From positions 4,278,001-4,342,000 of the forward strand of contig NZ_CP036348.1 of the NCBI RefSeq assembly GCF_007753095.1: a stretch of DNA of 64,000 nucleotides, given 5' to 3'. Shown in pieces: positions 45,905-55,660 of the stretch. The notes under the pieces were generated by a model, which was given only the letters and a program-made list of their open reading frames with translations, searched no databases and was not told where the DNA came from. The position numbers were made by a program, and so were the translations under genes. Source of the stretch: Rosistilla carotiformis (lineage in GTDB: Bacteria > Planctomycetota > Planctomycetia > Pirellulales > Pirellulaceae). Numbering within the stretch: the stretch's first letter is position 1; each line of letters begins with the position of its first letter.

Positions 45905-47029
45905 TTAGCAGCGTGCGGAAGAGCTTAACTGCCCCGAATAGATGTCATCGAGTTGTCTGGCAACCACTGGCCAACTGAATGAATCAACAACATGTTGCCT
46001 CGCCATTGGCATCACTTCGAGTTCAGTCGCTGCATCGATCGTCTTGACAAGATCCTGCGGGTCCTCAGGATCGTAAAGAAACCCATGCTCCGGCAAGCGA
46101 ATCGCATCGGAACTCCACGGAAGTCGGGGCGCGACGCAAACCTTGCCCATCGACATCGCTTCCAATAGAACCGTCGGAAGCCCCTCGCGGTGGCTTGTCA
46201 TCACAAACGTTTTGCATGCCGACATCGCATCAAGGGTTTGTGCATGAGACAACGGACCGAGTGCAATAAGATTGGGTGGCACATCGATCTTCAATTCAGC
46301 CCGAATGCCTTCTGCAGTGAGATTCGTACCGATCATCACGAACTTCTGGTCTGGACGAGCTCGGGCCGCTTCCACAAACGCTGCCGGATTTTTGACTTTC
46401 GCAATACTGTTGACGAATAGAACAAAATTATCGAGACCTATCGCTTCTCGAAATCGATTCCCATCTGCCTGATCACACGCATCGACATCGACACCGTTAG
46501 GCACAAACTGCGTTTCAATTCCGTGGTTTTCTTCCAGCCAGTCGACCAACCATGTACCAACGGACAAACACAGGTCAGCCTTACTCGCTTGAGTCAGAAG
46601 ACAATCGTTAATTTTTTGTTGCCACGGTGCTAGGTTGTTATCCCAATCCTCGGGGAAATACAGCAGATGATAGGTGTGCAACCAAGGTTTGCCGGCTTTT
46701 TGTGCGCGCTGAGCAATCGCAATAAAATCCGGATCGACGTGAGAGTGAAATAGACTGTGCCGGTCGATTAACGGATCGCCCAAATCCGCATGGTACTGGG
46801 ATCTTTCATCACGCGTTTTTAAGAAGTCGTGCGAAGGAGTACTTGGGTACAACGCGACCGCATGCTGTGAGTATTTTTCAATGCATTCCAAATGACGGCG
46901 CACACCACCGATGTTTGCCGCACGCCAAGCGAACCCAAGGGCGACCGATTGTTGGCCCTGCATACCTTTTGCGCGAGCATTATCCGCGTGGGCGACTCGC
47001 CACTGGCGATATTTCGACTTCAGTCCCAT
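45905..47029 (-). CDS. Glycosyltransferase family 4
   Basis: 374 residues; its ATG shares one base with the stop of the upstream GT4 gene (TAATG at 47027-47031). RAANIGGVRRHLECIEKYS near the N-terminus, LHTYHLLYFPEDWD, FVPNGVDVDACDQ at the domain border and the E-x7-E motif in SHREGLPTVLLEAMSMG. Full length for the family. One of three adjacent GT4 genes, suggesting successive addition of sugars. Confidence 0.86.
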   Translation of the reverse strand: MGLKSKYRQWRVAHADNARAKGMQGQQSVALGFAWRAANIGGVRRHLECIEKYSQHAVALYPSTPSHDFLKTRDERSQYHADLGDPLIDRHSLFHSHVDPDFIAIAQRAQKAGKPWLHTYHLLYFPEDWDNNLAPWQQKINDCLLTQASKADLCLSVGTWLVDWLEENHGIETQFVPNGVDVDACDQADGNRFREAIGLDNFVLFVNSIAKVKNPAAFVEAARARPDQKFVMIGTNLTAEGIRAELKIDVPPNLIALGPLSHAQTLDAMSACKTFVMTSHREGLPTVLLEAMSMGKVCVAPRLPWSSDAIRLPEHGFLYDPEDPQDLVKTIDAATELEVMPMARQHVVDSFSWPVVARQLDDIYSGQLSSSARC

Positions 47030-48186
47030 TAAAAAACCTGATGCTCATCAATCAGTTGCAAAACACGCTCCGTAAGTCCCTCGGGGCTAAAGTGCTGTAC
47101 AATTCGACGCCGATTTCTTTCTCCACGCTGCAACCGTTCGCTAGACGAACTCGCCAAACGATGCATAATGCGAAACAAACCTTCCCCGTCACGAGGACTC
47201 GCTAATACATCGACGGCCTCCGTGTCCCCAACCGCCTGACGCATGCCAGAGATATTGGTGCCGCATACCGCCAGACCGTGCGCCATCGCTTCGAGCGCTG
47301 CGTTTGGACAGCCCTCTGTTTCGGAACTGTGCACGGCAAAATCCGTCGCACTCCACAAACTAGCAGGCTTGGCAACCGGGCCAAGGAAATGTACCGATCC
47401 ACATAAACCAAGATCGAACGCAAGTACTTTCAACAGATCGGTCGATTCTGCCAATCGACCTGCAAGAGCTAGATGACAACCTTTGCCGATGTCCGTCTTG
47501 CGGAGTTGGGCAAACGCCTTTAACAGCGTCGTGTGATCCTTGAATTGCGTCAGGTTTGCGAGCATCGTGATCAATAACTGATCTGAATGAATGCCTAGTG
47601 TTTCCCGCCAATGTGAGGAATCGAATCGTTGAGGCAACACGATTCCGTTGTTGAGCACATGGATCCTATTTTCAGTGATCCCAAATTTGCTGACTAAAAA
47701 GTCACGCCCTTCATATGAGTTCGATACGACGCTTGGGACCGAGTGAATTATTTTATGTTCGAGCTTGCTGCCGTAAATGTCTCGCCCTTCGTCGCGCTGG
47801 TTCCACCACGTGAAACGCGCCCTGCTCTGCCGCCACACCATCCCGATGATTTTGCAGTTAAAGCCGATATACGGCAGAATGTAATCAGGGCGCAATTCAT
47901 TGCGCAGGTACCGCTGCAGCAGACGTAGGGTGATGAGCTGCGAAATCCTTCCGCGGTTCCAGTTGAGCGGAAAGATGCGAGGTTCGACCCCCAGCTCTCT
48001 GATTTCGCTGGCAACCCGGCCTTCACCTCCCCACGCCAAAAATTCAACATGGCACCCCACCCGTCGTTTGAGTTGATCCGCCAGGATGATCGCCTGACGT
48101 TCCGCCCCGCCAAGCTTCGCGTATTGTCCAAGTACAAATAGAAATCGACCGGACTCAACTCCACGTAATGTGGACCTATCATTCAC
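47029..48186 (-). CDS. Glycosyltransferase family 4
   Basis: 385 residues from GTG at 48186. YAKLGGAERQAIILADQLKR in the N-terminal domain, VVSNSYEGRDFL, HVLNNGIVLPQRF at the border and the E-x7-E motif in SSETEGCPNAALEAMAHG, with the usual final NISGMRQAVGD. Retaining GT-B transferase. It overlaps the next GT4 gene by one base and follows the sulfotransferase gene by 55 nt. Confidence 0.86.
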   Translation of the reverse strand: MNDRSTLRGVESGRFLFVLGQYAKLGGAERQAIILADQLKRRVGCHVEFLAWGGEGRVASEIRELGVEPRIFPLNWNRGRISQLITLRLLQRYLRNELRPDYILPYIGFNCKIIGMVWRQSRARFTWWNQRDEGRDIYGSKLEHKIIHSVPSVVSNSYEGRDFLVSKFGITENRIHVLNNGIVLPQRFDSSHWRETLGIHSDQLLITMLANLTQFKDHTTLLKAFAQLRKTDIGKGCHLALAGRLAESTDLLKVLAFDLGLCGSVHFLGPVAKPASLWSATDFAVHSSETEGCPNAALEAMAHGLAVCGTNISGMRQAVGDTEAVDVLASPRDGEGLFRIMHRLASSSSERLQRGERNRRRIVQHFSPEGLTERVLQLIDEHQVF

Positions 48187-48241
48187 TAGCCCGATTCCTG
48201 CCTAAGCTCTTTTGCCACATGTGAACACTCATTGAGCCACA

Positions 48242-48871
48242 CTAACCACATTCATTTCCCGTATACTCCCCTTTTCTCTCATGAGGGAATGCGACATCGG
48301 GATGGGGTAGCTTTAGAAAATCACACAACTCCTTCCAGCCGTCGCCATTTTCCCAGCATACGCACAGTAGATCGTGTTCACGCCCTCGAAAGTACTCTTG
48401 CACTCCGCGGTTGTGATCGTTGTAAAACGCTATTTGTTCGCGTAAGAATGCGGCGTCTGGTTCACCATCACACGACCCCAGTTTTCGATTGTGATGCCAG
48501 TCGCTAAGCGCCTGAGTCCCCGCATCCTTTCTGACGGTAAGGATAAACTTACTGCCGGGGAAGGCACTGTCCAAATCACGATACAACAAATACCAGGGCG
48601 AGTCCTGGAAACTGACATACTGGCGGGCAACACTTAAGATTTCTTTTGTTGCGTCTGTACTTAACAACGGACGTTCCATATCGTAGTCAAACTTTCCGTT
48701 AACTGATTTTTCCTTGCGTCCCGCCCGCACTAATTGTTTTAGATCGCTGCGATATCCAACAGAAGGCAATAATCCAAGTATGCGGTAACAAGCGTGAAGG
48801 GTCGATGTCCCCGTCTTGCTCATGCCGATGCCAAATACTTTCAGGTTACGATCATGGGTGTCAATGTTCAT
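48242..48871 (-). CDS. Sulfotransferase family protein (Sulfotransfer_4-like)
   Basis: 209 residues. GIGMSKTGTSTLHACYRILG at 14-33 is the phosphosulfate loop in the form found in the Sulfotransfer_4 group (KTGTSTL), and FILTVRKDAGTQALSDWH near 104-121 is the 3'-phosphate region. The C-terminus WKELCDFLKLP and HPDVAFPHE closes as in the family. Some members of this group are annotated loosely as NAD-dependent epimerases; the sequence here supports sulfotransferase. It may add sulfate to a sugar of the same polysaccharide. Confidence 0.78.
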   Translation of the reverse strand: MNIDTHDRNLKVFGIGMSKTGTSTLHACYRILGLLPSVGYRSDLKQLVRAGRKEKSVNGKFDYDMERPLLSTDATKEILSVARQYVSFQDSPWYLLYRDLDSAFPGSKFILTVRKDAGTQALSDWHHNRKLGSCDGEPDAAFLREQIAFYNDHNRGVQEYFRGREHDLLCVCWENGDGWKELCDFLKLPHPDVAFPHERKGEYTGNECG

Positions 48872-48928
48872 GGAATTGCTTTACTTCACCAATAGTCAAC
48901 GATTCTGCCTCGTAATACACAATCTGTC

Positions 48929-50824
48929 TCAAGTTGAACTCGGCACAGTTTCAGATGAAATGCGAGAATTTTTCGAATGAACTCTAACCTGTCCGAGCCA
49001 CTCATCCAAAACAAGAAGTTGCCAAACTCGGACAACATGCCCTTGATCAATGACTGAATGGATTGCATCAACACTAAACCAGTTGGCGATATGAGAATCT
49101 GTAGCGACTAACCGGTTGCGGATCTCTTGCGAGGATTTGGGGTTTTTCCGCAGCCAAGATTCCAGTGGCAGCAAAAAACCTTGCTTGGGACGATCAGCAA
49201 ACGCTTTTCCCAACTTTCGCGCAGCCAGGGTTCGTAAAGGCTTCTTGCCAGCATACTTGTTATCCTTGCCGAATTCATAAAGACCCTCGGAGGGAATGGT
49301 AGACACGAAGCTGAAAAATTCACGATCCAACATCGGTGGTCTAACTTCAATTCCGCAACGCATGCTCGCGATATCGACTTTGAAGAGAATGTCCTCGGGC
49401 AGGAAGGTTTCTAAATCAACCCTTTGTGCTACGTTCAAGTGCGCCAAGCAGTTCCCCGCAGCAAATGCATCACGAAATTGTTGGCAAGATTGATCGGCCA
49501 GAAACCGAAGTTCCGGTTTCCACAACAATTCACGCGATTGATCATTGTACCTACCAACAAAACTCATCCAATGCGCCATATTGTTTTCACGTAAGGCACC
49601 GTCGCACGGACTTGGCCGTCTTAATACCGAACGCGCCAATCGTTTCCAAAATTTTTCAGGCGTTCGTTCGTTGTGATGGCTCCGATTGAGCCATCTTCCG
49701 TATGTTCGATAGCCTGCGAGTAATTCGTCACCTCCATCACCTGACAGAACCATTGGCACCTCGGATCTTGCTAACTTACAGGCGTGCCATGTAGGAATTG
49801 CGGATTGATCACCGAAAGGTTCGCCATAGTGGCGAACGATTTCAGGCAGCATCTCTAACGCATTCAGCCGTACGATTTCCTCGTGATGGTCGGTCCCGTA
49901 GGCCTGCGCAACGATCCGGGCGTATTTCAGTTCGTCGACACTTTCATCTTCGAACCCAATCGAAAATGTCTTCACGGGTGAATCGAGCAGTTCGGACATA
50001 TACCCAACGACCAGCGAAGAGTCGATTCCACCGGAAAGCAGGGCGCCAAATGGCACATCCGAGACTAAATGACGACGAACCGAATCGCGTAGCGCGTCGT
50101 CGAGCTGGTCGACGATTTGCTCCGGCGACCGCTTTTTTTTCTGCTTAAAGTCGGGCTCCCAATAGCGTTCGATCTTTTGATGGGGTTCCCCGATTCGCAC
50201 CGTCATCCGGTGACCGGCGGGCAGCTTAAAGACGCCGCGAAAAGCCGTACGAGGCGCCGGAATGTATTGGTATCTCAAATACAGATCGATCGAGAAGAGA
50301 TCGATTTCGCCTGCCCAATCGTCCATTCCCCAAAAAGCCTGGAACTCCGAAGCAAAAGCAAACGAGTTGTTTGCAACGCGGTACAGCAGGGGCTTGATCC
50401 CAAACGGATCGCGCGCCAAAAACATCTCATTCTTGTCGAAGTCCGCGATCGCAAACGCAAACATTCCCTCGAAGCGTTCGACGCACCGCTTTCCCCATTG
50501 TCGATACGCAGCGAGGACCACTTCGGTATCGGATTGCGATTTAAAATCGTGGCCAAAGCGTTGCAATTGAACACGCAAATCGCGGTAATTGTAGATCTCA
50601 CCGTTGAACGTTAGATGCACGCGGTCGTCGACCGACGTCATGGGCTGAGCGCCACCTTCGAAGTCGATAATCGACAACCGCGCATGTCCCAACGCAACGC
50701 GCCGCCGCACCAGTGTTCCCCGCCCATCAGGCCCCCGATGTTCGATCCGGCGAACCATCGAATCGATTGTCGGCGCCAGATCAACCTTCGTCGAGTAGTC
50801 GATTATTCCTGCGATTCCACACAT
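48929..50824 (-). CDS. asnB: Glutamine-dependent asparagine-synthase-like amidotransferase
   Basis: 631 residues, full length. Class II glutaminase domain with Cys2 nucleophile (MCGIAGIID), RGPDG at 30-34, GEIYNY near 75-80; synthetase domain with the ATP pyrophosphatase loop LSGGIDSS at 263-270 and VLSGDGGDELLAGYRTYG. In polysaccharide loci such enzymes often amidate uronic acids (WbpS-like) rather than make asparagine, so the substrate is left open. It lies between the ABC exporter genes and the sulfotransferase, 77 nt after the ATPase stop. Confidence 0.9.
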   Translation of the reverse strand: MCGIAGIIDYSTKVDLAPTIDSMVRRIEHRGPDGRGTLVRRRVALGHARLSIIDFEGGAQPMTSVDDRVHLTFNGEIYNYRDLRVQLQRFGHDFKSQSDTEVVLAAYRQWGKRCVERFEGMFAFAIADFDKNEMFLARDPFGIKPLLYRVANNSFAFASEFQAFWGMDDWAGEIDLFSIDLYLRYQYIPAPRTAFRGVFKLPAGHRMTVRIGEPHQKIERYWEPDFKQKKKRSPEQIVDQLDDALRDSVRRHLVSDVPFGALLSGGIDSSLVVGYMSELLDSPVKTFSIGFEDESVDELKYARIVAQAYGTDHHEEIVRLNALEMLPEIVRHYGEPFGDQSAIPTWHACKLARSEVPMVLSGDGGDELLAGYRTYGRWLNRSHHNERTPEKFWKRLARSVLRRPSPCDGALRENNMAHWMSFVGRYNDQSRELLWKPELRFLADQSCQQFRDAFAAGNCLAHLNVAQRVDLETFLPEDILFKVDIASMRCGIEVRPPMLDREFFSFVSTIPSEGLYEFGKDNKYAGKKPLRTLAARKLGKAFADRPKQGFLLPLESWLRKNPKSSQEIRNRLVATDSHIANWFSVDAIHSVIDQGHVVRVWQLLVLDEWLGQVRVHSKNSRISSETVPSST

Positions 50825-50900
50825 AGCTTAGTGTTCCGCCGGCGCCCGGCTTTCAGAACGCCATTGAGCTTGAAGTACGCTTAGAGTGGATCGCAACGGG

Positions 50901-52781
50901 TCAGATCCAATTTAGGTAAACGTTGTTGATATCGCGATTGACCAATTTACGCTTGATGGTTTCCAGTCTAGGAATCGTTTCGGGAATCCATTCTTCATGC
51001 GTCTCGACAAGTGTGAGGTCGATCTTGCCAAAGCCCCCCTTCTCGATCAAATCATCCAACACATCGCACTCGGCGCCTTCGATGTCCAGCTTAAGGATGC
51101 GAATCCGGTCGAACTGTTGTAAGAAATCCGAAAGCGAGACAACCTCAACGTCGGCGTAGGTTGCCAGATTCACATCCGATTTCCCGCTGTGCAGCGTCGA
51201 TCCAACTGAAAATTTCACGGGATCGATGGCATGTTCTTCCCGATAATACAGCCTCATCGTTCCGCTTCGATTCGAAACCGCTTGATTGTGAAGATGAACA
51301 TTTTCACAGCCCGCAAATTTTTGACGAAGCACCTCGAACGCCGCAGGGTCAGGCTCAAAGGAATGCACCTGTGCGCCGCGTTGGGCCATCAATTCGGTGA
51401 CGATTCCAACGTTAGCGCCACAATCGATGGCGACATCACCAGGACAAATTTCGTCGAAAATGCAAAGATCGTCCTGCGATATCTTTTGGCCATCGGCTTC
51501 TCGGCGCGTTAGCGTTTCGCGTGTCGCTAAAGATAGATTTGAATGCACGTGCCGCCAATGGCCCAGCGACACACAACCGGCCCCTGATGCAGGACTCCCC
51601 GTGCTGACGGTTACGCTCACGGCATGATCCATCTGGCAATAAACGCGCTCGAGACCGGGATGCGTCACGATAATACTTGCTTGATAACGCCCCGCATTCA
51701 ATGGCAAGTTGTCGATTTCGACCGCGACTTCGGTGCGGCCATCTCCAGGAGAAAACTTAAATCCATGGCAACCGCGATCAACGATATCCAGGACCGGCAA
51801 CATTTCATGGTTCCACAACAAAACCTGGATTACGGCATCTTTGATATGGGGCTCGGCTCGCATTTCGATCTCAAATCGAAGGCGACAACCATGTTCTGCA
51901 TTGATCGCTCCGGTTGAATAACATGATTCGGTTCCCGAGGCCGCGCGCACGCTCGTAACCGTTACTTCCCCCGAACCGGTAACCTTCAAACCACCTTCGT
52001 CAAACAAGTTAAAATAGGTATGGAGTCCTTTGGAAACATCGCTACCGTGATATCCGATCCTTCCTCCTTCGAGCACCATAATGTCAGTTGCAACCCGCAT
52101 TACTTGTGGCATCGAGTGCGAAACGAATACCACAGCACAATTGTTCAATAGATCAGCAATCTTATTCAGACACTTGAAACGAAACCCCAGATCGCCAACG
52201 GCAAGAACTTCATCGATCAGAAGAACGTCGGGTTCCATTTGGCTGGAGACCGCAAAACCAAGTTTGACTTTCATGCCCGAACTGTAGTTCTGCATCGGCA
52301 TGTCGAGAAAGTCTTCTAGTTCCGAGAAGTCGATGATTGCATCGAGCTTGGCATCGGTCTCCCGCTTCGAAAATCCAAGCAAAGCGGCCTGATTGTAGAT
52401 ATTCTCGCGGCCCGTCAGAATCGGCTTGAAGCCCGCCCCCAATTCGATCAACGCGCCTACACGACCTCGCATCGTGATCCGCCCCTCGTCGGGACGATTC
52501 AGGCTGTTCAACATTTTCAACAGCGTGCTCTTCCCAGCGCCATTGTGTCCGATCAACCCCAAACACTCCCCCCGCTTCACCTCAAAGGAGACATCGCGCA
52601 CCGCCCAGAACTCATCGTTCCGTAACTCTCGGGTCGAACCATCACGACCGGGACCTTGGTGCCACGGATTTAAAGCCGTCGCCATGTCCTGGACGCCGTA
52701 CCAGAGCGAACGGCGCAGCGACCGACAGAACTTTTTGGAAACGTGCTCGGCGCGGATTAATACTTCACTGTCTTTGGACAT
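50901..52781 (-). CDS. Polysaccharide ABC-transporter ATPase with Wzt tail and FkbM domain
   Basis: 626 residues in three parts. ATPase (about 1-260): Walker A GHNGAGKST at 78-86, signature YSSGM at 166-170, Walker B VLLIDEVLAVGD at 186-197 and the H-loop SHSM near 221-224. Then a beta-rich C-terminal domain (about 265-400) as in Wzt proteins that bind the polysaccharide end. Then an FkbM methyltransferase (about 435-626): AIDCGANVG at 451-459 and KLDIEGAE at 564-571. In O8/O9a systems a methylated chain end is recognised by Wzt and a separate methyltransferase makes that cap. Here the methyltransferase is fused to the transporter, so chain end capping and recognition may be joined. The substrate is inferred. 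Confidence 0.85.
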   Translation of the reverse strand: MSKDSEVLIRAEHVSKKFCRSLRRSLWYGVQDMATALNPWHQGPGRDGSTRELRNDEFWAVRDVSFEVKRGECLGLIGHNGAGKSTLLKMLNSLNRPDEGRITMRGRVGALIELGAGFKPILTGRENIYNQAALLGFSKRETDAKLDAIIDFSELEDFLDMPMQNYSSGMKVKLGFAVSSQMEPDVLLIDEVLAVGDLGFRFKCLNKIADLLNNCAVVFVSHSMPQVMRVATDIMVLEGGRIGYHGSDVSKGLHTYFNLFDEGGLKVTGSGEVTVTSVRAASGTESCYSTGAINAEHGCRLRFEIEMRAEPHIKDAVIQVLLWNHEMLPVLDIVDRGCHGFKFSPGDGRTEVAVEIDNLPLNAGRYQASIIVTHPGLERVYCQMDHAVSVTVSTGSPASGAGCVSLGHWRHVHSNLSLATRETLTRREADGQKISQDDLCIFDEICPGDVAIDCGANVGIVTELMAQRGAQVHSFEPDPAAFEVLRQKFAGCENVHLHNQAVSNRSGTMRLYYREEHAIDPVKFSVGSTLHSGKSDVNLATYADVEVVSLSDFLQQFDRIRILKLDIEGAECDVLDDLIEKGGFGKIDLTLVETHEEWIPETIPRLETIKRKLVNRDINNVYLNWI

Positions 52782-52800
52782 AACGAATTGCAGTTCGCGA

Positions 52801-53664
52801 TTAAGCGTTCATTCGCTCAATGATATGAGGCATGGTGACCTTAAACACAACGGTCGCAGCAACCAACGATAAGAAACTCAGAAGCAGCGTGATCCCGGTC
52901 AACAACCCAAAGGACGACTCGCTGCCAATCAACCAATAGCGACTGGAGACCAACGGCGCGGTGATAGGGTTCAACAACAACAGATTGTGCGTACTTCCCG
53001 AGGCTGGAAGCGCATAGATCACGGGCGTTGCAAAGAAACCAAATCGCAACCCCAATTGAACAGCTCGGCCAATGTCCATGTACAGCGCGGACAAAGGAAC
53101 CAAAATCAGGCCCAAAGCACACCCAAATACGACAAGTGTTAGGAAACCAAGCGGGAACAACAACATGCTCCACGAGAACGCAATTCCGTAGGCTGGCAGC
53201 GCGGGAATCAAAACCAACGCCGGAATCATCGTATTTAAAAGCGCCTTGCCGATCCCGGATAGGACCAACGCTTCGTGAGGAAAATTGACTTTAGACAGGA
53301 CGCTTCGCGCTTCCGCCATAATCGCCTGCATGCCGACGACCGACATGTTAAATGCCGTCCATAATACCGTTCCGGTCAAGACAAATATTGGCACCGGCGC
53401 GTTGCCGGTATCGATCGATACGAGTTGTTCATTGTTCAAGAAAATCCAAATCGCGGCTGTCGCCAGCGGCGGCAGTAGGATCCAAAAGTACCCCAACAAA
53501 CTTTGCCGATACATCGCCCGGGTATCGCGCAGGAACATTCGCCAAGCGAGTGCCCGACTTTGTGGTATGTCGCTGATCATCGCTGCGATCGCGTCGGTAA
53601 ACGCATCGAAACCACCATGTGGCGTGATCACGCGCTCACGAAGCACTGGTCGCGGATCGTTCAA
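52801..53664 (-). CDS. ABC-2 type polysaccharide transporter permease (Wzm-like)
   Basis: 287 residues from a TTG that overlaps the RmlA stop (TTGA). Six hydrophobic helices between about 60 and 285, preceded by an amphipathic N-terminus ([28 protein letters not shown]) as in ABC-2 exporters such as Wzm/TagG/KpsM. Downstream is the cognate ATPase, 19 nt away. Exports the finished chain through the inner membrane. Confidence 0.87.
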   Translation of the reverse strand: MNDPRPVLRERVITPHGGFDAFTDAIAAMISDIPQSRALAWRMFLRDTRAMYRQSLLGYFWILLPPLATAAIWIFLNNEQLVSIDTGNAPVPIFVLTGTVLWTAFNMSVVGMQAIMAEARSVLSKVNFPHEALVLSGIGKALLNTMIPALVLIPALPAYGIAFSWSMLLFPLGFLTLVVFGCALGLILVPLSALYMDIGRAVQLGLRFGFFATPVIYALPASGSTHNLLLLNPITAPLVSSRYWLIGSESSFGLLTGITLLLSFLSLVAATVVFKVTMPHIIERMNA

Positions 53665-54521
53665 TGGGAGATCCTTTGCAAATAGGCGCCATAATCGTTA
53701 TTAAACTGGTGGGAGATCGCAACAAGTTGTTCGCGATCGATGAAGCCTTGCGAGTATGCGATCTCTTCGGGACAGGCGATCTTGAGCCCTTGGCGTTTTT
53801 CGACCGCGGCGACGAAATTGCAGGCGTCCAACAGGCTATCTTTCGTTCCGGTGTCCAACCAGGCAAAGCCGCGGCTGAACTGTTCGACAGCCAGCGTGCC
53901 CGACTCGAGGTAAGCTCGGTTGACGTCGGTGATTTCCAATTCGCCTCGCGGTGACGGCTTTAAGTTGGCCGCAATATCGAGAACTTGGTTATCGTAGAAG
54001 TAGAGGCCGGGGATGGCGAAGTTGCTCTTTGGTTGGCTAGGCTTTTCTTCCAGAGAGATAGCTTTGCCGTTGGAGTCGAATTCGACCACGCCGTAGCGCT
54101 GCGGGTCGGTCACTCGATAGCCAAAGATCGTCGCTCCCGTTTGGTTCGAAGCGGCGCTGGCTAGCGTTTTGCGAAAACCTTGGCCATAAAAAATATTGTC
54201 GCCCAAAACAAGCGCTACACGGTCTTTGCCGACAAATTCACGGCCGATGATGAACGCTTGAGCAAGTCCCTCGGGTTTGGGCTGCTGGGCATAGGAGAAC
54301 GACATCCCCCACTGCGATCCATCACCTAACAAACGTTCAAAAGCCGGAAGGTCGTGCGGTGTGGAGATTACGAGAACTTCGCGAATTCCAGCCAACATTA
54401 AGGTCGACAGCGGATAGTAGATCATCGGCTTGTCGTAGATGGGGATCAGTTGTTTGCTGACGCCGAGGGTGATCGGATGCAGTCGCGAGCCACTGCCCCC
54501 CGCTAGTATGATCCCTTTCAC
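53661..54521 (-). CDS. rmlA: Glucose-1-phosphate thymidylyltransferase
   Basis: 286 residues from GTG at 54521, which overlaps the upstream stop (GTGA); 36 codons further upstream in frame read into the neighbour and are rejected. [16 protein letters not shown] at 3-18, [30 protein letters not shown] and GLAQAFIIG are all RmlA signatures. It makes dTDP-glucose from glucose-1-phosphate and dTTP. Notably no rmlB or rmlC is in this window, so the dTDP sugar made may be completed by genes elsewhere. Confidence 0.93.
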   Translation of the reverse strand: MKGIILAGGSGSRLHPITLGVSKQLIPIYDKPMIYYPLSTLMLAGIREVLVISTPHDLPAFERLLGDGSQWGMSFSYAQQPKPEGLAQAFIIGREFVGKDRVALVLGDNIFYGQGFRKTLASAASNQTGATIFGYRVTDPQRYGVVEFDSNGKAISLEEKPSQPKSNFAIPGLYFYDNQVLDIAANLKPSPRGELEITDVNRAYLESGTLAVEQFSRGFAWLDTGTKDSLLDACNFVAAVEKRQGLKIACPEEIAYSQGFIDREQLVAISHQFNNDYGAYLQRISH

Positions 54522-55402
54522 AATGCGGCCCCCTGGAGGGTCCAATTCCGCAACGAAACTCGAATCGCATCGTCGACATCGGCGATTGGAATTCCCGTCG
54601 CACGCAGCTTTCGGTTGTCCATTACGCAATTAGATCGAGGCGTCTTGGCGGCCAGCGACATGAACTCGTCTTCCGAATCGAAGTATTCGAACGTCCTACC
54701 CAACTTCAATTCCTGTTCGATCATCCCTACAACTTGCCGCGTTGTCACGCTGCCGGTATTGGTAACGTTGTATATCCCAGTCGGGACGCGTCGCAGCCAA
54801 CACTCAAGCGAGGCGCGAACAAAATCGCCGAGATGGGAAATCGAATTCGTCGCTTCCAACAAGCGATGGTATCGCATCAACTTGGACAAATAATTGCGAG
54901 GAGAATCGCGGTGATCAAATGGGATGCGAAGTCGCCAAACGTAAACGTTTTCGGCTCCCACAAGACACTCCTCTCCCAACGCTTTGCTGCCGGAATAAAA
55001 GCTGCAGTTGTTGGTTCGGAACGAAAAATTCGGTCTGTCTTCTTCGCTGAATCCACCGCCATCGAAGCGTGCACCGGTGTAGATGCAGCCGCTTGACACA
55101 TGCCCCCAAGGCAAATCGCCAGCCATCGCACAGGCTTCGCGAATCGTCCCGGGTAAGACTGCGTTGCCGGCAAGACACTGCGACTTCTGCAATTCGCAAG
55201 CGTCGACATTTGGCTTGCCGGTGTAACCGGCTGCATTGATCAGGAAGCTCGCATTGCTTTCGCAAATCAGACCGATCAGCGCGTCACGCTGCGTGTAGTC
55301 GCAATCGGACCGCGATACCGATCGGAAATCGACCCCCTGGTGCCTTAGCAGTTCGGCAAACGCTCTGCCAACATACCCCGATCCACCTAGCAACAAAATC
55401 AA
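54518..55402 (-). CDS. RmlD-like NAD(P)-dependent sugar reductase/epimerase
   Basis: 294 residues from a TTG ([11 protein letters not shown] is the beginning of the Rossmann fold; the exact start is uncertain). Gly6-x-x-Gly9-x-x-Gly12, active-site Ser in VSSGCIY (102-108) and Tyr136-x3-Lys140 (YSGSK). Related to dTDP-4-dehydrorhamnose reductase or a UDP-sugar 4-epimerase of the RmlD/SDR type; the C-terminal region departs from classical RmlD. Its stop overlaps the rmlA start. It is the first gene of the leftward block, and the promoter region lies in the gap upstream. Confidence 0.75.
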   Translation of the reverse strand: MILLLGGSGYVGRAFAELLRHQGVDFRSVSRSDCDYTQRDALIGLICESNASFLINAAGYTGKPNVDACELQKSQCLAGNAVLPGTIREACAMAGDLPWGHVSSGCIYTGARFDGGGFSEEDRPNFSFRTNNCSFYSGSKALGEECLVGAENVYVWRLRIPFDHRDSPRNYLSKLMRYHRLLEATNSISHLGDFVRASLECWLRRVPTGIYNVTNTGSVTTRQVVGMIEQELKLGRTFEYFDSEDEFMSLAAKTPRSNCVMDNRKLRATGIPIADVDDAIRVSLRNWTLQGAAL

Positions 55403-55637
55403 TACTTCAACTCTACTTTAACAGAAACATCGTCTTCGGCGCGCACTTCGTTCCTTTGGGTGACAGGCACTTACGATCGCGATACAGTGTTGTTGGTCGT
55501 GTCGATGCATCCGTGCAAACTTTTGTTTCAGTAACCGGTAATCGCCACGCACGTTCGCGTGGGCGATCCCGATTGTTGTTTCTTGGTCGACTTCGCAGCC
55601 CATCCGTACGCTGCCGAAGGTCCTTCCGATGATTTAA

Positions 55638-55660
55638 TTGCTTAATCCTTGATTGAGCAA
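55638..55660. repeat. Inverted repeat upstream of the polysaccharide block
   Basis: TTGCTTAAT (55638-55646) and ATTGAGCAA (55652-55660), 8 of 9 positions complementary, 5-nt spacer. It lies 236 nt before the first gene of the block. May be an operator or a weak hairpin; not followed by a T-run. Confidence 0.3.

Noticed and set aside
55418-55603. 61-codon minus frame before the first gene of the block, considered as a leader peptide
   Set aside because: Its composition is basic and not enriched in one amino acid, and no terminator hairpin follows.
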